Assembly: GCF_900116435.1 (NCBI RefSeq)
Contig: NZ_FPAZ01000007.1
Location: 124,001 to 188,000, forward strand
Direction: 5' to 3'
Source of the DNA: Pseudoalteromonas lipolytica
Lineage (GTDB): Bacteria > Pseudomonadota > Gammaproteobacteria > Enterobacterales > Alteromonadaceae
DNA: 64,000 nt
Each line of letters starts with the position of its first letter. Positions within the stretch are counted from its first letter, which is position 1. A program made the translations under genes and the position numbers. Shown here in pieces: positions 30,845 to 39,043 of the stretch. A model generated the notes under the pieces. It made no database searches and was not told the origin of the DNA. It was given only the letters and a program-made list of their open reading frames with translations.

Positions 30845-31801
30845 TTAAAGAGGTCGCGCTACCGACTCTGCAATGGCTTTGGCTGTCATAGCGGGGATAT
30901 TACCAACAACCGACACGTCAAAGCTACCACCATTGTGAACATACACGGTTGTCGCACCCGATGACAGCGCCCCACTGGGTCGTTTACCAGGCAGTGGTCT
31001 TTGTACGAACACAGAAACCTCAACAAAACCATCAGAGTACAAGTAGTAATCGGTTAGTTCGTTATTTAAATCTAACTTGTGACGGTCTGACTTTAATAAT
31101 TTAAAGCCTGCTGGCAACCAGCCAATTTTCCAATTATTAACCGCACTGCCTGTGCTTTCGTTATCAATTTCACTGACCGGAAGCGGAGGAGGAAAATCAC
31201 GATTTTGCATTTCTAACAGCATCTGTGCAGGTTGCTCTGTCACACTAATGTGGGTCAACTGTAATTGCTCAAGCATTTCACCTTTGTGGTTCACATACGC
31301 TGATTTCAATAACAGTGATGATTCTAAATCTAACCATATCCAATAATTGAATTTGTACTCATCTTTTGACTCAATACGCACAAGCTGCGCTGAGCGCCCT
31401 GCTATACGACCTTTTCCGCCTAGTACAAAATCGTACTGCGCACTTAAACGCTCTATATCTTTAAAAAGCACTTCAGGAATAGGCCCTGCAATTGAATCAG
31501 TTTGTACAGAATATGGCTCTGAATGGGGCTCAAAATAAGTCACTTGATCGTTTACGCGAGCCATTTCAAGCCCTGCGCCATTCAGTAAACTTAAATGTTC
31601 AAGCTCTACATTACCTTGCTTGGCATGCAGCCAGCGATAAGGTTCCATTGCTTGGCCTTTAACGACGACAAACGATGCGTCGAAATTGCGGGTATGAACG
31701 GCTTCAGCCATATCGAGTAATAATGCTTTGGCGGGGTTTTCGTCGCTGGCAAAAGCGGGAGCTATTAACACCAGCGACAAAATAAAAGTAAACACTTTCA
31801 T
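30845..31801 (-). CDS. rseB: Sigma-E regulatory protein RseB
   Basis: Periplasmic protein that binds RseA and blocks its cleavage by DegS until mislocalised LPS or lipoproteins are sensed. 318 residues with a signal peptide (FILSLVLIAPAFA). The MucB/RseB N-terminal LolA-like domain (about 25-200; FDASFVVVKGQAMEPYRWLH) and the C-terminal domain (about 220-315; GWLPAGFKLLKSDRH, then DGFVEVSVFVQ) are both recognisable. Five bases separate it from rseA. Confidence 0.95.
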   Translation of the reverse strand: MKVFTFILSLVLIAPAFASDENPAKALLLDMAEAVHTRNFDASFVVVKGQAMEPYRWLHAKQGNVELEHLSLLNGAGLEMARVNDQVTYFEPHSEPYSVQTDSIAGPIPEVLFKDIERLSAQYDFVLGGKGRIAGRSAQLVRIESKDEYKFNYWIWLDLESSLLLKSAYVNHKGEMLEQLQLTHISVTEQPAQMLLEMQNRDFPPPLPVSEIDNESTGSAVNNWKIGWLPAGFKLLKSDRHKLDLNNELTDYYLYSDGFVEVSVFVQRPLPGKRPSGALSSGATTVYVHNGGSFDVSVVGNIPAMTAKAIAESVARPL

Positions 31802-31805
31802 TTAA

Positions 31806-32432
31806 TTAGTTTTTTTCCTCATCTGCGTTAGCCGCAGTTTGTGACTTTTCAAGCGAATATGCAACACGTGCTTGGCGTTGGTGTTCAAGTACAAGCGCAC
31901 CAATACGTTGCTGTTGTAATTCGCGTAAACCTTGTTGGGCATTTTCAAGTGCAGGTTGCTCAGATGAGTAACTGACAGGTGATGCCACACCGGTTAGTGG
32001 TGTTGTTTGTAATAAAGGAATTTCGCTCTGCGGTGATTCGCTGTTTTGCGGCAGTGTTTGTACACCAACAATCGCAAACATAGCCACACTTGCAGCAATC
32101 GCTACTTGGGCAAAGGGTCGACGCCAATTAAATGCAACGACATTGTCGGTGCCTGTTGCCGCCACGATTTCTTCGCTTTTTGGTGCCGTTGTTTTATTCG
32201 CGAAATCTGCGTACACAGGTTCATGTTCGAGTGCATCTGCCACTGCATCAGCAATGTCAAAATTGAAGGCGCTGTTATTTGCCTCAGCACGCATTACGTC
32301 ACCGATCATTGCATAACGACCAAATGTTGTTACATCGTCGTTTGTAATCGCTTCATCAGTTAACTGCTGCTCGCCGTCAAGTAATGCGGATAACTGCTCA
32401 TTATCCAACTTGTTAACGTCTGCTTTTGTCAT
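31806..32432 (-). CDS. rseA: Anti-sigma-E factor RseA
   Basis: Inner-membrane anti-sigma factor that holds RpoE and is released by DegS/RseP proteolysis. About 208 residues. The cytoplasmic N-terminal domain has LDNEQLSALLDGEQQLTDEA and FGRYAMIGDVMR. A single TM segment follows (FAQVAIAASVAMFAIVGVQTL), then a glutamine-rich periplasmic tail. The ATG at 32432 has an AGGTGAG site seven bases upstream and begins one base after the rpoE stop. The frame also extends to a GTG at 32444. Confidence 0.95.
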   Translation of the reverse strand: MTKADVNKLDNEQLSALLDGEQQLTDEAITNDDVTTFGRYAMIGDVMRAEANNSAFNFDIADAVADALEHEPVYADFANKTTAPKSEEIVAATGTDNVVAFNWRRPFAQVAIAASVAMFAIVGVQTLPQNSESPQSEIPLLQTTPLTGVASPVSYSSEQPALENAQQGLRELQQQRIGALVLEHQRQARVAYSLEKSQTAANADEEKN

Positions 32433-32433
32433 A

Positions 32434-33015
32434 CTAAGACTCACCTATTAATGGATTTAATTTATTGTCAATCGCTTCACGGGCACGGAAAATACGCGAA
32501 CGTACCGTCCCCACGGGGCAATCCATAACCACGGCTATTTCTTCATAGCTCATACCTTCGATTTCACGAAGGGTAATCGCAGTTTTAAGATCTTCAGGCA
32601 AACTATCAATCGTATTAAAAATTACAGCACGTACTTCGTCACTTAATAACAGGTTTTCTGGCGATGCGTTTGAACGCATTGCGTCTGCACTGTCATAAAA
32701 CTCTGCTTCTTCGGCATCAACATCGTTAGCTGGCGGCTTACGCCCCTGAGCAACTAAGTAATTTTTAGCACAATTTACGGCGATACGGTACAACCAAGTA
32801 TAAAAGGCGCTATCACCTCTAAAGTTAGGCAAAGCACGATAAGCTTTAATAAAGGCTTCTTGTGCGACATCAGCAACATCACCTTGGTTTGAAACATAAC
32901 GTGAGATCAAACCTGCAATTTTATTCTGATATTTTCTAACTAATAGGTTGAAGGCGTTTTTATCTCCTTGCTGGACCCTTTTTACTAGCGCTAAATCCAA
33001 ATCCTGCTCGCTCAT
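32434..33015 (-). CDS. rpoE: RNA polymerase sigma factor RpoE (sigma-E)
   Basis: ECF sigma factor of the envelope stress response. The likely product is 193 residues starting MSEQDLDLALVKRVQQGD, which matches E. coli RpoE. The frame is open 14 codons further upstream (to 33057), but a GAGGAG site lies before the chosen ATG. Region 2 (NLLVRKYQNKIAGLISRY, DVAQEAFIKAYRALPNFRGD, FYTWLYRIAVNCAKNYLV) and region 4 (ITLREIEGMSYEEIAVVM, CPVGTVRSRIFRARE) are intact. A sigma-E-like promoter lies upstream, consistent with autoregulation. Confidence 0.97.
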   Translation of the reverse strand: MSEQDLDLALVKRVQQGDKNAFNLLVRKYQNKIAGLISRYVSNQGDVADVAQEAFIKAYRALPNFRGDSAFYTWLYRIAVNCAKNYLVAQGRKPPANDVDAEEAEFYDSADAMRSNASPENLLLSDEVRAVIFNTIDSLPEDLKTAITLREIEGMSYEEIAVVMDCPVGTVRSRIFRAREAIDNKLNPLIGES

Positions 33016-33081
33016 TCGAGCCGGTACTCCTCTGTTTGATTCTTGCTTGCTATTCATATACTCGCCATTGTTTACACAAAC

Positions 33082-33110
33082 TATGACTGCACCATGAATA
33101 TAAAAGTTCA
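33082..33110 (-). promoter_or_regulatory. Sigma-E-dependent promoter of rpoE-rseABC
   Basis: On the minus strand TGAACTT is followed by exactly 16 bases and GTCATA. This closely fits the sigma-E consensus (GGAACTT, N16, GTCTAA-like). It lies about 67 bp upstream of the chosen rpoE start, as expected for an autoregulated rpoE operon. Confidence 0.7.
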
Positions 33111-33153
33111 GTTTAAAATAATTTTTTTATAAAATAGCACGCAAATAATGTGA

Positions 33154-33298
33154 GTTATACCAATCTTATTACTCGACAATCCTAGTAACTGCTGATAATT
33201 CAACGGTTATCTCTATTCAAAGTCAGTTTGATTCACAATGTTAAACAGTTAAAAATTCGCTGTTTAAGTGACGATAAACCTAATAATATTGGTATAAC
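33154..33298. mobile_element. 145-bp MITE-like element with terminal inverted repeats
   Basis: GTTATACCAAT is at the left end and its exact reverse complement ATTGGTATAAC at the right end. With one mismatch the terminal repeats extend to 18 bp (33154-33171 and 33281-33298). The interior is AT-rich and encodes nothing. It fills most of the rpoE-nadB intergenic gap. A non-autonomous transposon or dispersed intergenic repeat is the best reading; target duplications are not clear. Confidence 0.6.
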
Positions 33299-33419
33299 GT
33301 ATTAAAATGACTAATAGTGTTACGGCAAATATGGTACATATACGTATATCATATACAATTTTTTTTGCTCATACTTTTAGCACTATTTCCAGAGCATTGT
33401 AACTGCAAAGACCACAGAC

Positions 33420-35042
33420 ATGAACCAAAATAAACATCACATTACTGATGTCGCTATTATCGGCAGCGGCGCCGCTGGCCTCTCGCTTGCTTTATCACTT
33501 GCTAATCACTGTAACGTAACCGTGCTTAGCAAAGGCGCATTAACTGAAGGCTCTACTTTATATGCACAAGGTGGTATTGCCGCAGTTTTTGATAAAAAAA
33601 ATGACAGTATTGAGTCACATGTTCAAGATACGCTCGATGCTGGCGGTGGTTTATGTGACCGCGACGCTGTGCACTACACTGCCAGTAATGCCAAAAAATG
33701 TTTAAAATGGTTGATTGAGCAAGGTGTACCTTTTGATATGGAGTTTGATTCAAAAGGTAAAGAACGTTTTCATTTAACGCGCGAAGGTGGTCACAGTCAT
33801 CGCCGCATTTTGCATGCTGCCGATGCGACAGGTCGCGCCGTTCAAACTACGCTTATCAGCCAAGTGCAAGCCCACCCAAATATCACTTTATTAGAAAACT
33901 ACAATGCCATTGATTTAATTGGTGATAAAAGCTTAGGCCGAAAAGGTAAACACATCCACGGTCTGTATGTGTGGAATTGTGAAGACAAAAAAGTAGAAAC
34001 AATTGCAGCCAAGTTTGTTGCGCTGGCGACAGGCGGTGCGAGTAAAGTGTATTTATATACCTCTAACCCCGATGTATCGAGTGGCGATGGTATTGCCATG
34101 GCATGGCGAGCGGGCTGCCGTGTTGCCAATATGGAATTTAACCAATTCCACCCTACGAGCTTGTACCACCCTGAACTGCAAAACTTTTTAATTACCGAAG
34201 CAATGCGTGGTGAAGGTGCGTACTTAAAACGCCCCGATGGCACACGCTTTATGAAAGACTTTGATGAACGTGAAGAACTGGCTCCCCGCGATATTGTTGC
34301 CCGCGCGATTGATTTTGAAATGAAACGCTTAGGCGCTAATTGTGTTTATTTAGATATTAGCCACAAAGATAAAGATTTTATTATTGAGCATTTCCCGACA
34401 ATTTACGCAAAATGCTTAAGTGTTGGTTTAGATATCACCAAAGAAGCTATTCCTGTCGTCCCTGCAGCCCATTATACTTGTGGGGGTGTCATGACTGACT
34501 TTAATGGACGTACTGATTTAGATAACTTGTATGCAGTTGGTGAAGTTGCTTATACAGGTCTGCATGGTGCAAACCGAATGGCAAGCAACTCATTGCTCGA
34601 ATGCATTGTTTTTGCCCACGCAGCAGCACAGGATATTCTGAGTAAAATTGATGCAAGTCCTGCACTTGAAACACTACCGCTGTGGGATGAAAGCCGCGTT
34701 ACGAACTCTGACGAAGAAATTGTTATCACGCATAACTGGCATGAACTACGGTTATTTATGTGGGATTACGTTGGCATCGTGCGTTCAACTAAACGTTTAG
34801 AACGTGCATTGCATCGTGTTGAATTACTGCAACAGGAAATTCACGACTACTACGCTAACTTTAGAGTTTCTAACAACTTATTAGAGCTACGTAACTTAGT
34901 GCAAGTCGCTGAACTGATTATTCGCAGTGCGCTGGAACGTAAAGAAAGCCGAGGCTTGCATTACACCATTGATTACCCAGCGCAAAATGAAAACCCAACG
35001 CCTACGGTACTTACACCGAAGTCGGTTGCTGCACAGCAATAA
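33420..35042 (+). CDS. nadB: L-aspartate oxidase
   Basis: First enzyme of de novo NAD synthesis: FAD-dependent oxidation of aspartate to iminoaspartate. 540 residues. The FAD dinucleotide fold is at the N-terminus ([18 protein letters not shown]). The active-site region includes [42 protein letters not shown], and [13 protein letters not shown], and [19 protein letters not shown] is typical. It is divergent from rpoE, as in E. coli. Its 3' end overlaps the convergent ygfX-like gene by 32 bp. Confidence 0.98.
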   Translation: MNQNKHHITDVAIIGSGAAGLSLALSLANHCNVTVLSKGALTEGSTLYAQGGIAAVFDKKNDSIESHVQDTLDAGGGLCDRDAVHYTASNAKKCLKWLIEQGVPFDMEFDSKGKERFHLTREGGHSHRRILHAADATGRAVQTTLISQVQAHPNITLLENYNAIDLIGDKSLGRKGKHIHGLYVWNCEDKKVETIAAKFVALATGGASKVYLYTSNPDVSSGDGIAMAWRAGCRVANMEFNQFHPTSLYHPELQNFLITEAMRGEGAYLKRPDGTRFMKDFDEREELAPRDIVARAIDFEMKRLGANCVYLDISHKDKDFIIEHFPTIYAKCLSVGLDITKEAIPVVPAAHYTCGGVMTDFNGRTDLDNLYAVGEVAYTGLHGANRMASNSLLECIVFAHAAAQDILSKIDASPALETLPLWDESRVTNSDEEIVITHNWHELRLFMWDYVGIVRSTKRLERALHRVELLQQEIHDYYANFRVSNNLLELRNLVQVAELIIRSALERKESRGLHYTIDYPAQNENPTPTVLTPKSVAAQQ

Positions 35043-35424
35043 TTGCCCGTTTTAAGCGTGAAAAGCTTACCTCATCAACACTGGCTGCCGTTATAATCAG
35101 CCAGTGTGATTTATAAAATCCCGCTAGTTTTATAACCACAAAATTCGAAAAGATCTTACTCTTAGGGCTTATCGCACCTTGCATTTGCACACGATTATTT
35201 AAAAAACGAAGCTGTGACTGTTCTAAAATAATAGCGCCATGTGTTGGCTGTAATTGCGTTACTTTTTTATAGCTAATCACCCCAATAATAAAGCTTGAGA
35301 CGAAAACAAGACATTGAGAAAAGAGTTGCTGATACGCAAAGCTAAGTATGATGGCTACAAAGCAAAAAAAGACCACAAAGGGTTTGTGGTCTGGTGTGTT
35401 CTGTTCAACGCTAAATCTATACAC
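35011..35424 (-). CDS. ygfX: YgfX/CptA-like membrane protein
   Basis: 137 residues. Two TM segments at about residues 15-50 ([16 protein letters not shown] and [18 protein letters not shown]) are followed by a soluble domain ([17 protein letters not shown], then [21 protein letters not shown]). Location and topology match YgfX (CptA), which in E. coli is encoded after sdhE and described as inhibiting FtsZ/MreB. The toxin role is disputed. It overlaps sdhE by 8 bp and the nadB 3' end by 32 bp. Identification relies on synteny and topology. Confidence 0.75.
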   Translation of the reverse strand: MYRFSVEQNTPDHKPFVVFFCFVAIILSFAYQQLFSQCLVFVSSFIIGVISYKKVTQLQPTHGAIILEQSQLRFLNNRVQMQGAISPKSKIFSNFVVIKLAGFYKSHWLIITAASVDEVSFSRLKRAIIAVQQPTSV

Positions 35425-35668
35425 GAACTCGGTCTAAAATTAATGAGACCATGCTATTAAGCTCGGGATCTTTACACGTTTCGTGACCCATGAACCATGC
35501 AAACAAGTCTGGATCATCGCATTCTAGTAAGCGTTGAAATGTGGCATGTTGCTCTTTGCTTAACGAGTCAAACGCTTCTTCAACGAATGGCATAAATAAA
35601 ACATCAAGTTCTAACATGCCACGACGGCATGCCCAACGAATACGTTCTTTACTGTGAATTTCAGTCAT
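35417..35668 (-). CDS. sdhE: FAD assembly factor SdhE
   Basis: Small chaperone that promotes covalent flavinylation of succinate dehydrogenase SdhA. 83 residues, the usual size. The conserved RGxxE motif is present in RRGMLELDVLF, followed by FDSLSKEQHATFQRLLECDDPDLFAWFMG. It is divergent from ygfZ, as in many gammaproteobacteria, and its stop overlaps the ygfX-like start. Confidence 0.96.
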   Translation of the reverse strand: MTEIHSKERIRWACRRGMLELDVLFMPFVEEAFDSLSKEQHATFQRLLECDDPDLFAWFMGHETCKDPELNSMVSLILDRVRV

Positions 35669-35788
35669 TTTAAACCTCGTACTTATTTGTCAGCAGTTTA
35701 ACAAATTGCTATCGAATAAACAGCTATTTAAATTGCCACCCTAACTAAGTTATCATTAGCACTCATTTATATCGTAAAGAAGGTTTTT

Positions 35789-36700
35789 ATGTCGACTGTT
35801 TACGCAAGTCCATTATCTCATACGCTTATCAGCCTGACTGGTAAAGATAAGTTGTCTTACCTTCACGGACAAATTACACAGGATATCAATAAGCTCACTA
35901 ACGATACGTTCTTGTGGGCAGGTCACTGTAATGCCAAAGGTAAGCTTTGGGGCGTTTTTCGCTTGTTTACCTACCAAGACAGTTACTACCTTGTTGGTTC
36001 TAAAGCCGAAGTTGAGCAGTCTCTGGTTGAGTTAAAAAAATATGCGGTCTTTTCTGCTGTTGAAATAGAACCCTGTGAAAAGCCATTAATTGGTTTGATG
36101 GGTGATGACCTCTCAGAGGTGCTAGAGGCACTTAATATTCAATTTAATGATGAGCAAACGGCTGTCGATTTTGCCGACGGTAAAGCCCTTAAGCTTGCAG
36201 AAAACCGCGTGTTACTCATGGTCAATAGTGACTTTAGTTTACCCGAAAACGTTATTGCACTCGATAACGATGCCCAATGGCAACAAGCAGCGATTGCCGC
36301 GGGTGAGCCTTCACTTAACAGTGAGGCCATTGGCGAATATGTGCCACAAATGGTTAACCTACACGCGATTGGTGGTATCAGCTTTAGAAAAGGCTGTTAC
36401 ACAGGCCAAGAAACCGTTGCCCGTATGAAGTATCTTGGCAAAAACAAGCGCGCCATGTATATCGTTGCGGGTGAAGCAGATGGTTTACTCGATGAGCTTG
36501 AACTCGAAACACAAATGGGTGAAAACTGGCGTCGCGCTGGCAAGCTTATCAGTCAAAGTTATAATCAACAAACGCGCACTTTAATGGGACTCGTTGTGTT
36601 ACCGAATGACAATGAAACAGGCCAATTATTACGTGCTAAACACCTCCCTCAGGTTGAGCTATCGATTCAAGCTCTGCCTTACTCTCTCGAAGATGAATAA
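35789..36700 (+). CDS. ygfZ: tRNA-modifying/Fe-S maturation protein YgfZ
   Basis: Folate-dependent protein of the GcvT superfamily needed for some Fe-S enzymes and for MiaB-linked tRNA modification. 303 residues. It carries the hallmark KGCYTGQETVARMKYLGK near residue 202-219, and the N-terminal LTGKDKLSYLHGQITQDI. Its neighbour sdhE and the divergent arrangement fit. It lies seven bases before the SlyD-type gene. Confidence 0.96.
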   Translation: MSTVYASPLSHTLISLTGKDKLSYLHGQITQDINKLTNDTFLWAGHCNAKGKLWGVFRLFTYQDSYYLVGSKAEVEQSLVELKKYAVFSAVEIEPCEKPLIGLMGDDLSEVLEALNIQFNDEQTAVDFADGKALKLAENRVLLMVNSDFSLPENVIALDNDAQWQQAAIAAGEPSLNSEAIGEYVPQMVNLHAIGGISFRKGCYTGQETVARMKYLGKNKRAMYIVAGEADGLLDELELETQMGENWRRAGKLISQSYNQQTRTLMGLVVLPNDNETGQLLRAKHLPQVELSIQALPYSLEDE

Positions 36701-36706
36701 ATAGGA

Positions 36707-37198
36707 ATGACTATGATCGCAGCAGAAAACAAAGTGGTAAAAATGCATTATTCAGTATTGGATAATAACAAAAACACCATCGACAACTCGTTTGATGGTG
36801 AACCACTGGTGTTTATCGTTGGCACAGGTTACTTGATCCCAGGCCTAGAAAACGCACTACTAGGTAAAGAAGCTGGCGATACTTTCAGTGTTACCGTTGA
36901 ACCAGACCAAGGCTATGGCGAGCGTCACGACGACTTAATGCAAGCTGTGCCTAAGTCAATGTTTGAAGGGATGGACATTGAAGTGGGTATGCAGTTTCGT
37001 GCAACAACCGATGCAGGCGATCAATCAGTGATGATCATCGATATCCAAGATGAAGAAGTGATTGTTGATGGTAATCACCCATTATCAGGGATTACTTTAC
37101 ACTTTGATGTTGAAGTACTTGAAGTACGTGATGCAACAGAAGAAGAGTTAGCACATGGTCATGTGCACGGTGAAGGCGGTTGTGGTCACAGCCACTAA
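36707..37198 (+). CDS. slyD: FKBP-type peptidyl-prolyl isomerase SlyD
   Basis: Prolyl cis-trans isomerase and chaperone with a metal-binding tail. 163 residues. The FKBP domain with an insert-in-flap chaperone domain is visible: VVKMHYSVLDNNKNTIDNSF, YLIPGLENALLGKEAGDTF, PDQGYGERHDD, and VDGNHPLSGITLHFDVEVLEV. The C-terminus has a short histidine/cysteine tail (HGHVHGEGGCGHSH), shorter than in E. coli SlyD. A SlpA/FkpB identity is less likely because of that tail. Confidence 0.88.
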   Translation: MTMIAAENKVVKMHYSVLDNNKNTIDNSFDGEPLVFIVGTGYLIPGLENALLGKEAGDTFSVTVEPDQGYGERHDDLMQAVPKSMFEGMDIEVGMQFRATTDAGDQSVMIIDIQDEEVIVDGNHPLSGITLHFDVEVLEVRDATEEELAHGHVHGEGGCGHSH

Positions 37199-37205
37199 AC
37201 CCGCA

Positions 37206-37240
37206 GTATAAAAAAAGCGCCTGAGGCGCTTTTTTTATAC
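37206..37240. terminator. Bidirectional terminator after slyD
   Basis: AGCGCC / GGCGCT with a 3-nt loop, flanked by seven-base A- and T-runs. It lies between convergent genes. Confidence 0.9.
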
Positions 37241-37252
37241 CAATTCGCTTAA

Positions 37253-37735
37253 TTAATCATCCACTTGCTCTGGTTCTGGTTTATGTTCCGGCTCTGGCTT
37301 AGATTCAGGTTCAGTTATGTGTGCCTGCAATGCCGCTAGCAAGCCTTCTTGGTCGTTGGTGCCTAAACGATAGTGAGTGCCATCTTTCATTGCTAATTCT
37401 ACAGCTTTAAACCCTGATACACTGTAAACCCAGCCATCGTGAGTTATACGTAAACCAATTCCATGGCGAAATGAATTACTGACCGCTCTGACTGATTCAA
37501 TGTCGTCAAAGCTCACCGTTTTACCAAATACACCCGGCCCAAATGCCCAGCTCACTGTTTTATCGGTTACTTTGATGGTTAAGCTATGAAATAAAAAAGC
37601 CACTAACACTAAAATGGCGCAAAACCCCATTAATGGCACATCTGCGCCGATTAAGTTCCACGCCAAGGCAAGAAAACCACCTATCCAGCCCAAAACAACA
37701 AAAATAAACACTGCGTATTGCTTATGTTGATACAT
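37253..37735 (-). CDS. Membrane protein with PH-like domain (hypothetical)
   Basis: 160 residues. Two TM segments (AVFIFVVLGWIGGFLALAW and PLMGFCAILVLVAFLFHSL) are followed by a beta-rich domain (about 55-140; TIKVTDKTVSWAFGPGVFGK, GLRITHDGWVYSV, VELAMKDGTHYRLGTND) that resembles bacterial PH-like domains. The C-terminus is a charged proline/glutamate repeat (KPEPEHKPEPEQ). I do not recognise a specific function. It follows the DUF481 gene by 14 bp. Confidence 0.7.
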   Translation of the reverse strand: MYQHKQYAVFIFVVLGWIGGFLALAWNLIGADVPLMGFCAILVLVAFLFHSLTIKVTDKTVSWAFGPGVFGKTVSFDDIESVRAVSNSFRHGIGLRITHDGWVYSVSGFKAVELAMKDGTHYRLGTNDQEGLLAALQAHITEPESKPEPEHKPEPEQVDD

Positions 37736-37749
37736 AAAGAATTCTCTAA

Positions 37750-38592
37750 TTAGAAGCTATAAACAAAGGTCGCACTTAGCTCTGAGTCATACTTAAGCTT
37801 GTCTTCCTCTGGTTTTGAGTTGTAGCGATACATATAGGTAAATTTAAGTGACACATCGCCCATAATCTTACTGATCAATGATGTTTCTGACTTTAATCGC
37901 GAGTTAAGACCTGACAAAGATTGCTCGTAACTCACATCTTGATTAAAGCGTGTGCGCTCAGAAACGGTACGCTCCCATTGCAACGCTAAACGGAGCAGAT
38001 AACCGGTTTTTGTTTCGTCTTCTTCCGTTGCAATTTCTTGATCGGCAACTGAACGATAAAGGCCCGGTCCAACGTCTATATCGACTTTATTTTTACTGCC
38101 TTGATAAATACGATTGCCATACCCTGTTGCAACCGTACTCTTAAACTCAAGACCACTAAATTTATCTTCTTCGTAATCTCCGTAAATGAAAAAAGACTCA
38201 TTTTTCACGTTCAGCTTATAGTTTCCTTGCCCCGAGACAAAAATACGATCTGCTGATACTTCTTCATCGCCGGTTTCTTCATTGCGATCGCGTTTGTAAA
38301 GCGTGTCTATTTTGAATTGATTACGCCACTTTTCAAAGTCTTGATAAAGGTTACCTTTGAACTTGAAACTCGTTGAATTGGTATTGCCTCTACTTACCAT
38401 AAAACCGAACTCCATATCACCATACAGCATTTCGCCTTTATGGATTTTATGGATTTCTTCTTCTGACAACTGCCCGTATTCATGAAAATCTTCAAATGGA
38501 TCAACAGCAATAGCCTGCCAACTGCTAAGCAGTAAGGCGGCTAAAAAAACACGTTTAATTGTACTAAGACAACAAAAAGTAGAGTCAAACAT
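37750..38592 (-). CDS. DUF481 family outer-membrane protein
   Basis: 280 residues. A signal peptide (VFLAALLLSSWQAIA) precedes a long run of alternating beta strands typical of DUF481 (YdiY-like salt-induced barrels). Examples are GDMEFGFMVSRGNTNSTSFKF, FFIYGDYEEDKFSG, VDIDVGPGLYRSV and SETSLISKIMGDVSLKFTY. It ends SATFVYSF with a terminal phenylalanine, the outer-membrane barrel signal. An ATG further inside is possible, since the stretch before the signal peptide is long. Function not known. Confidence 0.85.
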   Translation of the reverse strand: MFDSTFCCLSTIKRVFLAALLLSSWQAIAVDPFEDFHEYGQLSEEEIHKIHKGEMLYGDMEFGFMVSRGNTNSTSFKFKGNLYQDFEKWRNQFKIDTLYKRDRNEETGDEEVSADRIFVSGQGNYKLNVKNESFFIYGDYEEDKFSGLEFKSTVATGYGNRIYQGSKNKVDIDVGPGLYRSVADQEIATEEDETKTGYLLRLALQWERTVSERTRFNQDVSYEQSLSGLNSRLKSETSLISKIMGDVSLKFTYMYRYNSKPEEDKLKYDSELSATFVYSF

Positions 38593-38603
38593 CGGCTGGA
38601 GAG

Positions 38604-38924
38604 TTATTCGCTATCTTTCCAGAGAATGTGGCAAAACGGTGCATCTTTATCTCGGCTAATTAAAATCTTGGCAAATAAAATATCTTGGTTATCAAACTCA
38701 AGCCCTACTAAGACTTGTACAAACAGCTCAGGTTCAATTTCTAATGCAACAAAATCTTGCCATTGATCGTCAGGCTCACTTTCTTCGATAAAACCTAACT
38801 CTTCTCTGTGCTCGTTAAAATCATTAATATCTTGTTCGCTTAAGTTATCGGGTGCTAACTCTAAAAAGATATCATACGCCTGATGTGTTACTTCTTCTTC
38901 ACTATATAAGCGTGGACCAGCCAT
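38604..38924 (-). CDS. DUF440 dsDNA-mimic family protein (YciU/HI1450-like)
   Basis: 106 residues, very acidic. It matches the HI1450/YciU family, described from structure as a double-stranded DNA mimic: AYDIFLELAPDNLSEQDINDF, WQDFVALEIEPELFVQVLVG, ILFAKILISRDKDAPFCHIL. The acidic surface may bind DNA-binding proteins such as HU. It lies 11 bp before the DUF481 gene on the same strand; whether they are functionally linked is unclear. Confidence 0.9.
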   Translation of the reverse strand: MAGPRLYSEEEVTHQAYDIFLELAPDNLSEQDINDFNEHREELGFIEESEPDDQWQDFVALEIEPELFVQVLVGLEFDNQDILFAKILISRDKDAPFCHILWKDSE

Positions 38925-38994
38925 TCCTTAAACCCTCTGCACATGCAAACTGCGTTATTTTAGGTATGATAACAAACCTCTTTTCTGTTTTGCC

Positions 38995-39026
38995 AAAAAA
39001 AAAGCCAGGTTACCCTGACTTTTTTA
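38995..39026 (-). terminator. Terminator of the RND efflux operon
   Basis: AGCCAGG / CCTGACT (one G-T pair) with a 4-nt loop, followed on the minus strand by a run of nine T. It lies just past the RND pump stop. Confidence 0.82.
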
Positions 39027-39043
39027 TCGTTAGTGTCTCTTTT

